Positions 9,511-17,710 of a DNA stretch of 17,710 bases are shown piece after piece. The stretch's first letter is position 1. The number at the start of each line of letters is the position of its first letter. Under the pieces are notes generated by a model. That model searched no databases and had not been told where the DNA came from. It was given only the letters and a program-made list of their open reading frames with translations. This DNA is from Thalassiosira profunda (taxonomy: Eukaryota; Bacillariophyta; Thalassiosirophyceae; Thalassiosirales; Thalassiosiraceae). Position numbers and translations under genes: made by a program. Location: assembly GCA_036939355.1 (NCBI GenBank), contig JALLAP010000299.1, positions 1 to 17,710 of the forward strand, given 5' to 3'.

Positions 9511-9631
9511 GGGAGTACAAAGCCGAGCTCGAAGCCATGGTAAAGTTTGTCCAAGCAAAGAATGACGCTGAGTAGCTAGCTCGCTGGGAGATGGAGGAGG
9601 CCGAGGCCGAGATCGACGCCAACTGCTGAGA
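9411..9631 (+). pseudogene. Decayed partial duplicate of the coiled-coil gene
   Basis: At 9411-9453 the start region of the upstream gene recurs: CACCATGTC, then AAGACGGTAGACGAGTTG, then GGCGGAG, 36 of 43 bases by hand count against 8752-8794. The first part is still in frame with the live gene and forms its C-terminus up to TAG at 9508. After a one-base frame change the coding sense resumes as EYKAELEAMVKFVQAKNDAE, meets TAG, and resumes again as LARWEMEEAEAEIDANC before TGA. This looks like a second, intronless, truncated copy that has partly decayed and been captured by the first. Alternative: an unrecognised small intron near 9505, which I could not find. Confidence 0.5.
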
Positions 9632-9728
9632 GCGAAGCTGATTTAGCCGCGTAGTGGCTGAAGCAATTGATCGGATCTATTTGGCCCTGCGGCATTGCCT
9701 GGCGCTATCGAGACATAGCTTCTTACCG

Positions 9729-12023
9729 TTAATTCGCGTCTTCCTCTGTAATCTTCCCTGCCAAATAATACCTCTGACACTGGTCGACCTTCACGTTCAC
9801 CAACTTCCCTCGCAGCTCGTCAATGTCTCCGTCGAAATACACAATGTAGCCGTGCGTGGTTCTTCCCATGACCTGGGTCGGCACTTTGACGTTTCGCTCC
9901 TCCACAAGCACCTCCACCACCCGGCCCATCATCCTCGCCCTTCGTTCGGACGCGTGCTGCAGGTTCAACTCGTTGATTCGGCGCAATCGATCTTGTTTGA
10001 CGTCCTCCGGAAGTTGATTGTCCCACGTGGCCGCGGGCGTATTGGGGCGCGGAGAGTATGCAGCAGTGTTGACATTGTCAAACACAACCTTCTCCATTAT
10101 GTCGAGCGTGTCCAGAAAGTCTTGCTCCGTCTCTCCAGGGAAGCCCACGATGACGTCTGCCGTGATGGCCGCATCCGGCAGCTTCGAACGCACGCGGTCC
10201 ACAATCTGCAGAAACTTTTCCCGGGTATGCCCTCTCCCCATCGCCTTCAAGATGGAGTTCGATCCACTCTGGAACGGAATGTGGAAGTACTCGCACGCAG
10301 TATCTGTTTCCGCGACGGCATCGACCACTCCCAGGCTCATGTATCTGGGGTGTGACGTGACGAACCGCAGTCTCGCCAAGCCAGGAACGTCGCCCACGAT
10401 GCGCAACAGATCGCTGAATTTCCGTTTGGGCAGCATGTCCCGTCCGTAGGCGTCTATGTTTTGCCCGAGCAGCGTCACCTCCTTGAACCCCTGCGCCACC
10501 AGCTCCGCCACCTCGTCCACTATGGACTCCACCGGCCGACTCTGCTCCACCCCCCGTGTCGTGGGCACGATGCAATACGTGCACCGTTCGTTGCACCCGT
10601 AAATCACGTTGACCCACCCGCACACGCTGCTCTGCCGTCGCGGCTTGGTGGAGTCCTCCATGATGTGGCTCGCCTCGGTCGCCACGACCTGATTGCCGTT
10701 CGCCACGTCCTCGAGGAGGTCCGAGATGCGATTGGCGTACTGTGGTCCCATCACCAAATCGATTTCCGGAATGCGGCGGAGGAGGGACTGTCCCTCCTGC
10801 TGGGCCACGCACCCCGCAACGATGATGATGACGTCCTCCCCAGAGCGCTTGCGCTTGGCGTGCGGTCCTAGGTAGGAGTACACCTTTTGCTCTGCGTGGT
10901 CGCGAATGCTGCACGTGTTTAACACGATGACATCGGGCTTCTTCTTCTCCGTCTTGACCTTCTTTGTCTCTTTCATCAATCCATTGTTGTTCGTTTCGAC
11001 ACGCACCTCCACCGTCTCGTCGTCCGACAGGGGTCGTATGCCCAGACTCATAAGCTGTCCCTCGATGCGTTCCGAATCGGCCGAGTTCATTTGGCATCCC
11101 ATCTACCAGGGGCATGGGTCGTCAGTTGAATTTGCCTTGATTGAACAGGTATGGTAGCAAATAATGCGCACATCATGTGCACCAAAACTCACCGTCTCGA
11201 TCTTGTACGTCAAATCCAGCCCCGGCGTGTCGTCCTCCAGCAGCGCCCCGCCCAGCACCCCCGCCAGCTTGGTGCCCTCGCCGTGCCCCTCCTTCTTCTT
11301 CGTACTCCCTCCCATCTCCATCTCGTTCTGGATGACCACCGGGGCCGCAGGCTTCTTCTGTTTGCGGGCTTTGACGTACGACAGCCGCCGCACATCGACC
11401 ATGACGTCGACCACCTGCACCAAATGCACGCCCCGCCTCGAATCCACCATTAATATATCCCCGGGCTTGGCGGGGGTCGACAAGATCCGCTCTCTCGCCT
11501 CCCGCGGCAGGATCAGATCGAGGTGTTCGTTGGGATTCTTCCGCCCCTCCTCCTCTGCGTAATAATCGGCCGCAAATTCCTCCCCGAGGTTGACCCAGCC
11601 CACGGCGCCCCCCTCCTCCCTCGTCTCGGCGCAGTTGCTCACCTTCGCGGCCATGTCGTCGAAATTCCACTCGGCCGCGGTCAGCTTCTCCAACGTGTTG
11701 GAGGCCAGCTCCTCGGACGCGAAGAGGATGTGCGAGAGGCGGAGCGCGAGGAGGGGCGAGCCCTCGGACGACGAGGATTGGTCTCCATTATTACTCGTGG
11801 CGTAATCGACGATGCGGCGGGAGTCCACCTCGGAGCCCCGCGCGGTTGGATACTTGACGTTCGTCTCCGAGCCGGTGATGGGTCCGAGGAGGACGTCGGA
11901 TCGCTCGGCGGTGGAGCGGAGGTGGGAGGGCGCGCGCAGTTGCGGGCTGCAAATCGGCGGCTGGAAGGCAAGCGCCGCTGGGGCGGGGGCGAACAGGAGG
12001 GCCAGCAGCGGCAGGGCGGCCAT
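9729..12023 (-). CDS. Plastid-targeted parvulin-MiaB fusion (tRNA methylthiotransferase)
   Basis: Two exons, 12023-11193 and 11102-9729, with a phase-0 GTGAGT...TAG intron of 90 bases; 734 residues. Residues 1-24 are a signal peptide ending A19|F20-Q-P-P, the diatom plastid-leader motif. Residues about 92-207 resemble a PpiC/parvulin prolyl isomerase (LRLSHILF, C131, [27 protein letters not shown]). After a basic linker, LTYKIET (exon 1) joins [11 protein letters not shown] (exon 2), rebuilding the MiaB N-terminal signature across the splice. MiaB parts: cluster cysteines 280, 341 and 375; radical-SAM CxxxCxxC at 447, 451 and 454 (GCNERCTYC); TSHP, GFPGET and SPRPNTPAA motifs; a C-terminal TRAM domain. 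MiaB enzymes methylthiolate i6A37 in tRNA reading UNN codons, here probably plastid tRNA. ATG 12023 was chosen over an upstream in-frame ATG at 12077 because it gives the leader at once. Enzyme identity is secure; isomerase activity is inferred. Confidence 0.87.
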
Positions 12024-12309
12024 GGTTAGTGCTGGTTCCGCCGGCTTGCAACTTCGTGCGTGTAGTAAGTGCGTCAATTTGATTGGTGAATTGGTGGTGG
12101 GGCTGGTGGATTTGGAAGGAGAGAGTTAGGTACCTCTCTCATACTTACGTCAACCCAGGTACAGGTAGGAAGTAGGGCGAAAGATCTCCACTTTGTCTCC
12201 ACTCCTTCATTTCATCCGCGCCGGAGCCGCTGCGTGGTCGCCCTACTACCGGCGGCCTCGATTCGGAGTTCGAAGGGCCGCGGTAGCGGGGGAGGATCGT
12301 TGTGCAACC
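12024..12309. promoter_or_regulatory. Divergent promoter region
   Basis: These 286 bases lie between the ATG of the parvulin-MiaB gene (minus) and that of the PDZ-PX gene (plus). They hold a GGTACC, an ACTTACGTCA stretch at 12143-12152 and AGGTACAGGTAGG nearby. ACTTACGT also occurs at 6146-6153 upstream of the LRR gene. No TATA box is evident. Promoter role is inferred from layout. Confidence 0.4.
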
Positions 12310-14217
12310 ATGGCAACCTTCGGGTCACCGCCGAGCCGCGACGTCGTCACAATCGATCTGTCATCACACTCATCCCACCTCCCCCTCGGAATGCTCCTCG
12401 CCCCCGGCTCCGGCGGACCCTCGGCGGCACCTGCCTCGTCCCCGACTTCATCGAATGTGACCCTCGTGGCGGGATGGGAGCACGGCGCCAGCAGTAGCGG
12501 CGGCGGGGGGCGGCACCTCGGTCCCATCCAGCGATCGGGGTTGGTGCGATTGGGCGACCGGCTGGTGCGGATCAACGGGAGGGATGTGACGGGCTGGTCG
12601 TTCCGGGAGGTGATGGACGCGTTGAAGGAATTGGTCAGCTCGTCCAACGCTGCCCCTACATCCGCTGGCACATCAACATCAGGCGGTCGCAGGAAGAGGC
12701 TAAAGACGCTGGGCTTTGCGCCCGCGGGCACCGCCGAGTGGTCGCGAGGGACATATCAGACCAAAGAAATATCGGAGTCGACGTTCTTTGGGCTATTCGG
12801 CAACTTTCAGCATCCATCGAGCGAAGAGCAACCTGCCCCGGTGGTGCACTCAAAGACAAAGTATTCGTTTGCATCATTTATTGGGGGGTGGAGAGTTGCC
12901 AACGGACCGGCATGTGATACTGTTGCAGAAATGGGCAATGAGAGTGTGCAGCCGAGACAGCACTCGGACAACTCCGCCGAACTCGAACGGCAGCTGAACA
13001 AACAACCCAGCATCTCGTACGACGAGGATCAGGGGCATGGGCTGGACTTGACCGTCCAAACCTCCCCGCTGCGACCGTCGCAACTGAAAGAGGAAGCAGA
13101 GGGAGATGCGCCAACCGCCAACGACACTTCCGATCCCGAGGACAAACCCTTCGTACAGTACGAGATCCAGTGTCACATGCTCCTCAAGGACCAAACGTCG
13201 TTCGGCAACCCGCAGCACGTCCACCGTTCGTGGAGCGTGTGGAAGCGCTACTCCGAATTAACCCTGCTGGACGATCAGTTGCGCCGCGATTTCGGGTGGC
13301 AGATGGACGCCCTGGACGAAGGGCGAGGGATAACGTTTCCCAGCCCGCATGGCATTGAGAGCTGGTGGTACGGGGTCCGAAATGGAGGGGGCGTCGTCAC
13401 CTCGCTGATGGGCACCAGCACCGGGGTTTCTGGCGAGGAGAATGGTGACAAAACTGAGGAGGGCAGTGGATCTGGTTGGGGAAGCTTGTACGGATGGTTC
13501 CGGACGAGCTCCGACAGCACAAATGCTTCCAAAGCCAATGGGACAGCTCCAACAGACACAAACGCCTCCCGGAATGACGAAGGCACCACCCAAAGTCTGC
13601 ATCAAAACTGTCCGCTTCCGGTCTCGTTCATCGAACGACGGCAGAAGGAGCTATCTTCCTATTGGACCAACCTGATGCGAGTTGAGGATATCTTCGAGTT
13701 CAGTGATGTGCGCTCGCACAAGTTTGGCAAAGCGATGGCTTCATTTTTGGAGGTGGACAAGGTGCTTCTTTCCAAGGGTGGCTCTGTAACTGGAGTGACG
13801 GGATTGGGTTCACCACAACGACTACACTCGGCATTTCCCGCGATCGTCGAGGAGGACGAGACGGCCGAAATGCTCGGCTCGTTTCGGCCCTCATTTAGGG
13901 AGGGATTTGGGCTGACTGGATCTCACCGCCACGATGATGACGTATCTGTTTTGACCGAAGCAACAGGGTTGGCATTTGCAGACAGTAGAAGCCCAGTTCG
14001 CGATCGACCCGTGGTGGACGTTGTGCCCGGGCAATGCGCAAGTGGTGGGGACGGCGAAACTGATAAACAAAATGGTGTAGTGGCAGAGCATCCGGAGAAG
14101 CCAATTGAGTCCTCTTCCGTTGCGTCCTCATCAGCTGCGGCGAGCCGGAGGCGGCGCAAAGCGAGAACCGCACCACGAACCAAGCCAGCCTTTCAGAGAC
14201 AGTTCTTGACGCCTTGA
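12310..14217 (+). CDS. PDZ and PX domain protein
   Basis: Single exon, 635 residues, starting at ATG 12310 in a strong CAACCATGGC context. Residues about 11-110 form a PDZ-like domain: VVTIDLSSH, PLGMLLAP, then GLVRLGDRLVRINGRDVTGWSFREVMDAL, with a Gly/Ser insertion between strands. Residues about 281-484 form a PX (phox) phosphoinositide-binding domain: FVQYEIQCHML, WSVWKRYSELTLLDDQL (the R-Y-x-E core), ITFPSP, then FIERRQKELSSYWTNLM. Between the ITFPSP segment and the FIERRQ helix lie about 90 extra residues with Trp-rich patches (ESWWYGV, GWGSLYGWF) and acidic Gly/Ser stretches. PX domains usually have about 110-130 residues, so this one is enlarged. The C-terminus is disordered and basic (SRRRRKARTAPRTKP). 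Likely an endosomal or membrane adaptor, by analogy with sorting-nexin-type proteins. The domain calls are by motif. Confidence 0.75.
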   Translation: MATFGSPPSRDVVTIDLSSHSSHLPLGMLLAPGSGGPSAAPASSPTSSNVTLVAGWEHGASSSGGGGRHLGPIQRSGLVRLGDRLVRINGRDVTGWSFREVMDALKELVSSSNAAPTSAGTSTSGGRRKRLKTLGFAPAGTAEWSRGTYQTKEISESTFFGLFGNFQHPSSEEQPAPVVHSKTKYSFASFIGGWRVANGPACDTVAEMGNESVQPRQHSDNSAELERQLNKQPSISYDEDQGHGLDLTVQTSPLRPSQLKEEAEGDAPTANDTSDPEDKPFVQYEIQCHMLLKDQTSFGNPQHVHRSWSVWKRYSELTLLDDQLRRDFGWQMDALDEGRGITFPSPHGIESWWYGVRNGGGVVTSLMGTSTGVSGEENGDKTEEGSGSGWGSLYGWFRTSSDSTNASKANGTAPTDTNASRNDEGTTQSLHQNCPLPVSFIERRQKELSSYWTNLMRVEDIFEFSDVRSHKFGKAMASFLEVDKVLLSKGGSVTGVTGLGSPQRLHSAFPAIVEEDETAEMLGSFRPSFREGFGLTGSHRHDDDVSVLTEATGLAFADSRSPVRDRPVVDVVPGQCASGGDGETDKQNGVVAEHPEKPIESSSVASSSAAASRRRRKARTAPRTKPAFQRQFLTP

Positions 14218-14422
14218 TGATGGACAGAATGACGGTCACCCCAAGCGTTAAGATTTCCCCTCTATCTTACATATGAAACAATCCCCTTCTTCTCGTGCTT
14301 CTTCAATTAGACGCCATAGCTGAAAGATTCCATCAAACATGACGGCAGCGCGACAGAACATAACCTTGTTCTTTGCAGATGTAACACCAATAGCGCGGCC
14401 CCGTGGCTAGTTTTCCCTGCCA
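14218..14422. other. Convergent intergenic gap
   Basis: The gap lies between the stops of the PDZ-PX gene (plus) and the homeodomain-RING gene (minus), so both 3' UTRs should end here. It is slightly more AT-rich than the flanking genes. No gene, stem-loop or RNA feature was recognised. Confidence 0.4.
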
Positions 14423-16752
14423 CTACTGGGCACTGGCATCCGCAAGATTCACCCCCATCCCTCCCTGTGTATCCTGCCCCGATGGCACGGCCAATATTGC
14501 GCTCTGCATCGACGTTTGACAAATGGGGCACTTCGGCGGTCCCGACAAGCTCTGCAAGCTGGGCTTCAGGCACCGACCGTGAAACATGTGCCCGCAGGGG
14601 CGCAGCTGCGTGTCCACCGTCACATCCGAGCAGAGAGCGCATTTGGTCGACGAAGGAACCTCCACCTGTTGCTGCGCGCCCCCCATCGCATTGGGCGCCA
14701 CCGGCGGCTGCCCGGGATACTGCGGCGGCGCCGGCATCGGCCCCGGAGGCTGCACGCGGCTGTTGGGCGCGTACTGGGAGTTGTTCGTCGAGAAGAAGTC
14801 TCCCATGGGCTGGCCCTGGTTGTGCTGCCGGATGTACTCCTGCGACAGCGTGCGCTGCATCTTGTTGGGAAGGTCGAGGTCGGTGAGCTTCTCGCACGAG
14901 CGACGCACGGCGATGAGGCCGCGGGCCGCGACGGCGTCGTCGTAGTTGCGCTTGAGCTTATACGAATCCTCGTTCCCGCCCTCCTGGGTGTCCTTCCCAT
15001 CCTCGGGAAGGGGCGCCGGCTTCGGAGCCCCCGAGGCAGCAGCCGGAACCTGCTGAGCTCCAGGAGGACGCCGAGCAGGGGGCGAGGCCCCATCATCCCC
15101 ATCCAAAGACAGGCCAATGGCGCCATCGTCTTCCTCGCGCTCCCTCTTCACTCCCCTTTGACTGCTGTGGCTGCTGTTGGCGAGGCCGCTCTTGTCGTCG
15201 AAGAAGACTTCCAAGAAGGCAAACGAGTCTCCCCGACCCTGGACAATCAACAAAAGACGATTCATGTGAGCGCAATGCCCCAACATTCCTCATCAGCATT
15301 CGGTGCCACTGACAACACTCACCATGTTCTCGCTGCTCTTCACCTGCGCCAAATTCCCCATCCTGTTCAGATTCCCCTGGCTGCTCAGGTCGGCGGCGCT
15401 CAGGTTGGTGATGCTCTTGACCCCCTGCAAGTTCCCCAGGTTGTTGAGGCTGCTCACGCTGGAGAAGTGGGGCCACGAGCTCAGCGAGGGGACCTGCTGG
15501 AAGGTGACGCTCATCTGCTTTTGGCCCATCCCGGGGGAGGCACCCGGGGCCGTGCCCTGGGCCCAGCGGAGGTTCCCCTGCTGTCCCGAGGCCCCAACGG
15601 CGGCGCTCGCCTGGCCCGGCTGCTGGGCCGCGGCGGCCTGCTGTTGCTGGACTTGGGACCCGCCTTTTCCGGCCGCCTGGCGGACGAGGTCCTGGTCTCG
15701 GGCGAAGAGTTCCATGAGCACGGCGTGGGAGTCGGTCTTGATCATCTTGCCGAAGGAGCCGCTGCTGGGCATGAGGGGCGCGAGGGATCCGATGGAGAAG
15801 TTGTTGCTGGGGTTGGAGCTCATGCCCGGCTGGGACACCTGCTGCGGCGGCTGGTACTGCTGCTGTTGGTTGGGGTCCTGGTACTGCTGTTGCTGCTGCG
15901 CCTGGTTGGGATCCTGGTAGACTTGGTTGCCGTACTGATCGTACAGGGGCTGAAATGTTGATTGGAAGGGAGAGAAAGGAATTCGTCTTGTGAGCATCAA
16001 ACGAACAATCCAAACTCTTCGTGGGGAGATTCCCAAACGGCTGCAACAGGCCAGCCACGATCTCCCTTGATCTCCCCCCAAATATTTACTGCGCTACAAG
16101 CCAATCAAGCCATCCTTCTCACCTGCTGCTGCTGCACCTGGGCGTTCGGATCGTACTGTCCCTGCTGATGCTGCTGCTGGTAATACTGCTGCTGTTGGTT
16201 CGGATCCTGGTACTGCCCCTGCCCCTGCGCCGCCTGCTGGTAATTCTGGTACATCTCCTGCTGGGGCGGCTGGTTGCTCGCAGTCATGTCCATTCCCGGG
16301 ACCATCCCCCCCGGCACCATCCCCCCGGGCGGGGCCTGGACCACCGCGCCTCCCCCCGCCGCGGCCAGCTTCCCCGCCTCCAGCTGCTTCTTGAGCATCG
16401 GCTTCCATATCCGACGGCGGGCGTTGGTGAACCAATTCTTGAGCTGCTTCTTGTCGATGCCCGTCTTGTGCATCAGCATGATTTGGTCTTGGGGGGTGGG
16501 GTAGGGGTGGGTGAAGTGCTCGGGGGAGAGGAGCCACGCCTTGAGCGTCGACACGGCCCCGGCGGGGAGTTCGCGGCGGGATTTGCCGGCGGTTCCCCCG
16601 CCCTTGGATTTGGTCGTGGGGGCGCCGTGGTCCTCGTCGGAGGAGTGGTGCTCGACGACGGCCGAGGCTGAGCTGGGGCCACGGGTGGTCATGGTCGGGA
16701 AGGGAGCGTGGGCCGGCGATGGATGGATGGAGAGGGTGTGGCCTTCGGACAT
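14423..16752 (-). CDS. TALE homeodomain protein with Q/N-rich region and C-terminal RING finger
   Basis: Three exons: 16752-16123, 15949-15323 and 15238-14423, with introns of 173 and 84 bases, both GTGAG donors and phase 0; 690 residues. Residues about 58-122 are a TALE/KN-type homeodomain: the three-residue-loop signature EHFTHPYPT and recognition helix KQLKNWFTNARRR. Residues about 170-260 are Q/N/Y-rich with repeated YQDPNQ, prion-like. Then come IKTDSHAVLMELFARDQDLV, a run of NL-G/S repeats (SSLNNLGNLQGVKSITNL) and ENM|GRGDSFAFLEVFFDD across the second junction. Residues 619-659 are a RING finger (C-x2-C-x11-C-x-H-x2-H-x2-C-x13-C-x2-C: CALC, PCGHMFHGRC, CPIC). Start ATG 16752 is the first in frame; a basic KREREE may be a nuclear signal. 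Likely a nuclear DNA-binding protein with possible ubiquitin-ligase activity; the latter is inferred from the RING alone. Confidence 0.82.
15826..16260 (-). repeat. Q/N-rich low-complexity coding repeat split by an intron
   Basis: On the minus strand the motif YQDPNQ occurs near 16210, 15915 and 15880, with a related YDPNAQ near 16150, separated by CAG/CAA runs that encode polyglutamine. The 173-base intron (16122-15950) lies inside the repeat tract. The CAG-rich runs are likely length-variable between strains. Confidence 0.6.
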
Positions 16753-17641
16753 TGGGCCGGATGAAAATGAAGAATATTTAGCGGAGGCTGGGACGGTGGC
16801 AATCGTCAAGGGGGTGGGTCATTGGACGACGGAGGCCTTGTGGGGGTGGTGGAGGCGATTTTTGGTCGGCAGTGCACGAGTGTGGACGGCTTCTCTTTTG
16901 GGAGGAGCGCGGAATTCTCAAATGCAGAGAGTGGCGATTGCGGAGAGTGGGCACCGCAGAAGAATTGCGATGAATGCCCGATGTTTGTTGGAGTGAGAGG
17001 GGGGCGAATTGCAATGGGAGGCTGGCTGTGCTTGCGATTGAGGTCGAGGTGAGGTCGGCTCGAGGGTGCGGCGGTGCCTCTCTTCGCGTTGCGTCGTTGC
17101 TTTTGGGCCACTCACTCAGCAAACTCGTGATCGCTGTCAACGTGGAGGGACTCCTCTCGCTCTGTGAAAAAATGAGCGATTTTGTACGTAAAAAGGAGTA
17201 AGTATGAAATTTGCCGGAAACCTGGGATTTGCGGGCCTCATCAGCCACCCGTTCCACCCATCCTTCGTCTCCTGCGGCCAGCTAGCACGCACCTCCGAGC
17301 CTCAAGCCCTCAGCCACTCGTTCGCCGAGGTGCAGCGGATGTGATGTTGAAGCAAGATTCGGAAAGCATTCGGTGGCTGCGCGGCGAAGTGGAAGTTCTG
17401 ATGCGATGCCCCAGCCATTCAAAGCCATGAGGATCATCCACTAACTTCACTTCGTTCTGAGCCAACCAATGCCGCCCATCATTCATCGTTATTCCGCAAT
17501 GCCGTCCACTCGATAACATCGCATTGATTGGCCCCCGACGCTAGAGAGGGATACATAGAAACAGCTAGATCGATAGCGCACCATCAGCTGCCGCATCGCA
17601 GCCGACGACGCTCAGGCGGCTCTCAGATACGGCACGACAAA
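16753..17641. promoter_or_regulatory. Divergent intergenic region, 889 bases
   Basis: This is the largest gap, between the homeodomain-RING gene (minus) and a gene starting at 17642 (plus). The left part should be 5' UTR and promoter of the homeodomain gene. On the minus strand a TTTTTTCACAG tract ends near 17160 and a GAG|GTGCGT lies near 17296, so a 5' UTR intron is possible. To the right, CCAAT (17466-17470) and ATTGG (17527-17531) sit 172 and 111 bases before the next ATG, consistent with a promoter. Open frames here are short, low in complexity and unmatched. No RNA gene was seen. Confidence 0.4.
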
Positions 17642-17710
17642 ATGACGACAAGCGCCCCATCGTCCGGCCACCCCGGCCTCGGCCGGAGCAGCAGCCACGC
17701 GTCCTTCTTC
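17642..17710 (+). CDS. Start of an unidentified gene, 3' partial
   Basis: An ATG in a CAAA-ATG context opens 23 codons to the window edge without a stop. The residues (MTTSAPSSGHPGLGRSSSHA, then SFF) are a Ser/Gly/Pro-rich, probably disordered N-terminus, typical of many diatom proteins and not diagnostic. CCAAT-type elements upstream support transcription in this direction. It could instead be non-coding; too little is visible to name it. Confidence 0.4.
   Translation, partial: MTTSAPSSGHPGLGRSSSHASFF

Noticed and set aside
9729..11102. MiaB as a stand-alone gene starting at ATG 11102
   Set aside because: This start drops the first beta strand (YKIET) that the upstream exon supplies through consensus splice sites; kept only as an intron-retention possibility.
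10078..11115. A 345-codon minus-strand frame overlapping MiaB
   Set aside because: It is a shifted frame of the clearly conserved MiaB exon and has low-complexity Gly/Arg/His composition.
14516..15961. A 481-codon open frame on the plus strand
   Set aside because: It is antisense to the homeodomain-RING gene, runs through both of the introns' surroundings, and is a Leu/Arg/His/Gly-rich composition expected from the mirror of GC-biased codons.
16778..17257. Minus-strand 159-codon frame upstream of the homeodomain gene
   Set aside because: Ser/Pro/Arg-rich, no motif, and it stops before the homeodomain start; more likely 5' UTR.

Overview
The window reads as nuclear DNA of a photosynthetic stramenopile, most likely a chitin-making centric diatom. 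The evidence is: compact genes with short GT-AG introns (75 to 173 bases), small gaps between genes on alternating strands, two N-termini that end in a diatom-type plastid cleavage motif (hydrophobic signal peptide followed by A|F-x-P-P), and a family 19 chitinase with hevein-like modules and the PTxxPS/PT linkers common in diatom wall and secreted proteins. The species cannot be fixed from the sequence alone.

Layout, left to right. (1) 1-3703, plus: 3' part of a secreted multidomain GH19 chitinase with three visible exons. (2) 3949-5851, minus: a leucine-rich-repeat protein in four exons with a basic, possibly nuclear, tail. (3) 6388-7386, minus: a DUF1826-like protein with an apparent plastid-targeting leader. 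(4) 7550-8518, plus: a secreted, tentatively glycosyltransferase-like protein, sharing a 163-base divergent promoter with gene 3. (5) 8756-9510, plus: a small coiled-coil protein whose start region is repeated at 9411 and followed by a decayed coiled-coil stretch to about 9630. (6) 9729-12023, minus: an apparent fusion of plastid leader, parvulin-type prolyl isomerase and MiaB-type tRNA methylthiotransferase. (7) 12310-14217, plus: a PDZ plus PX protein with a large insertion in the PX domain. (8) 14423-16752, minus: a TALE homeodomain protein with a Q/N-rich middle and a C-terminal RING finger. (9) 17642-17710, plus: the first 23 codons of a gene cut by the window edge.

The genes do not form one pathway; this is an ordinary gene-dense chromosomal segment. 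No RNA gene, transposon, CRISPR array or phage-like element was seen. The main interest lies in domain fusions: parvulin-MiaB, homeodomain-RING, and chitinase with bacterial-type SdrD-like and DNRLRE-like domains. All calls are by eye from protein motifs and splice consensus; no database search or transcript evidence was available.
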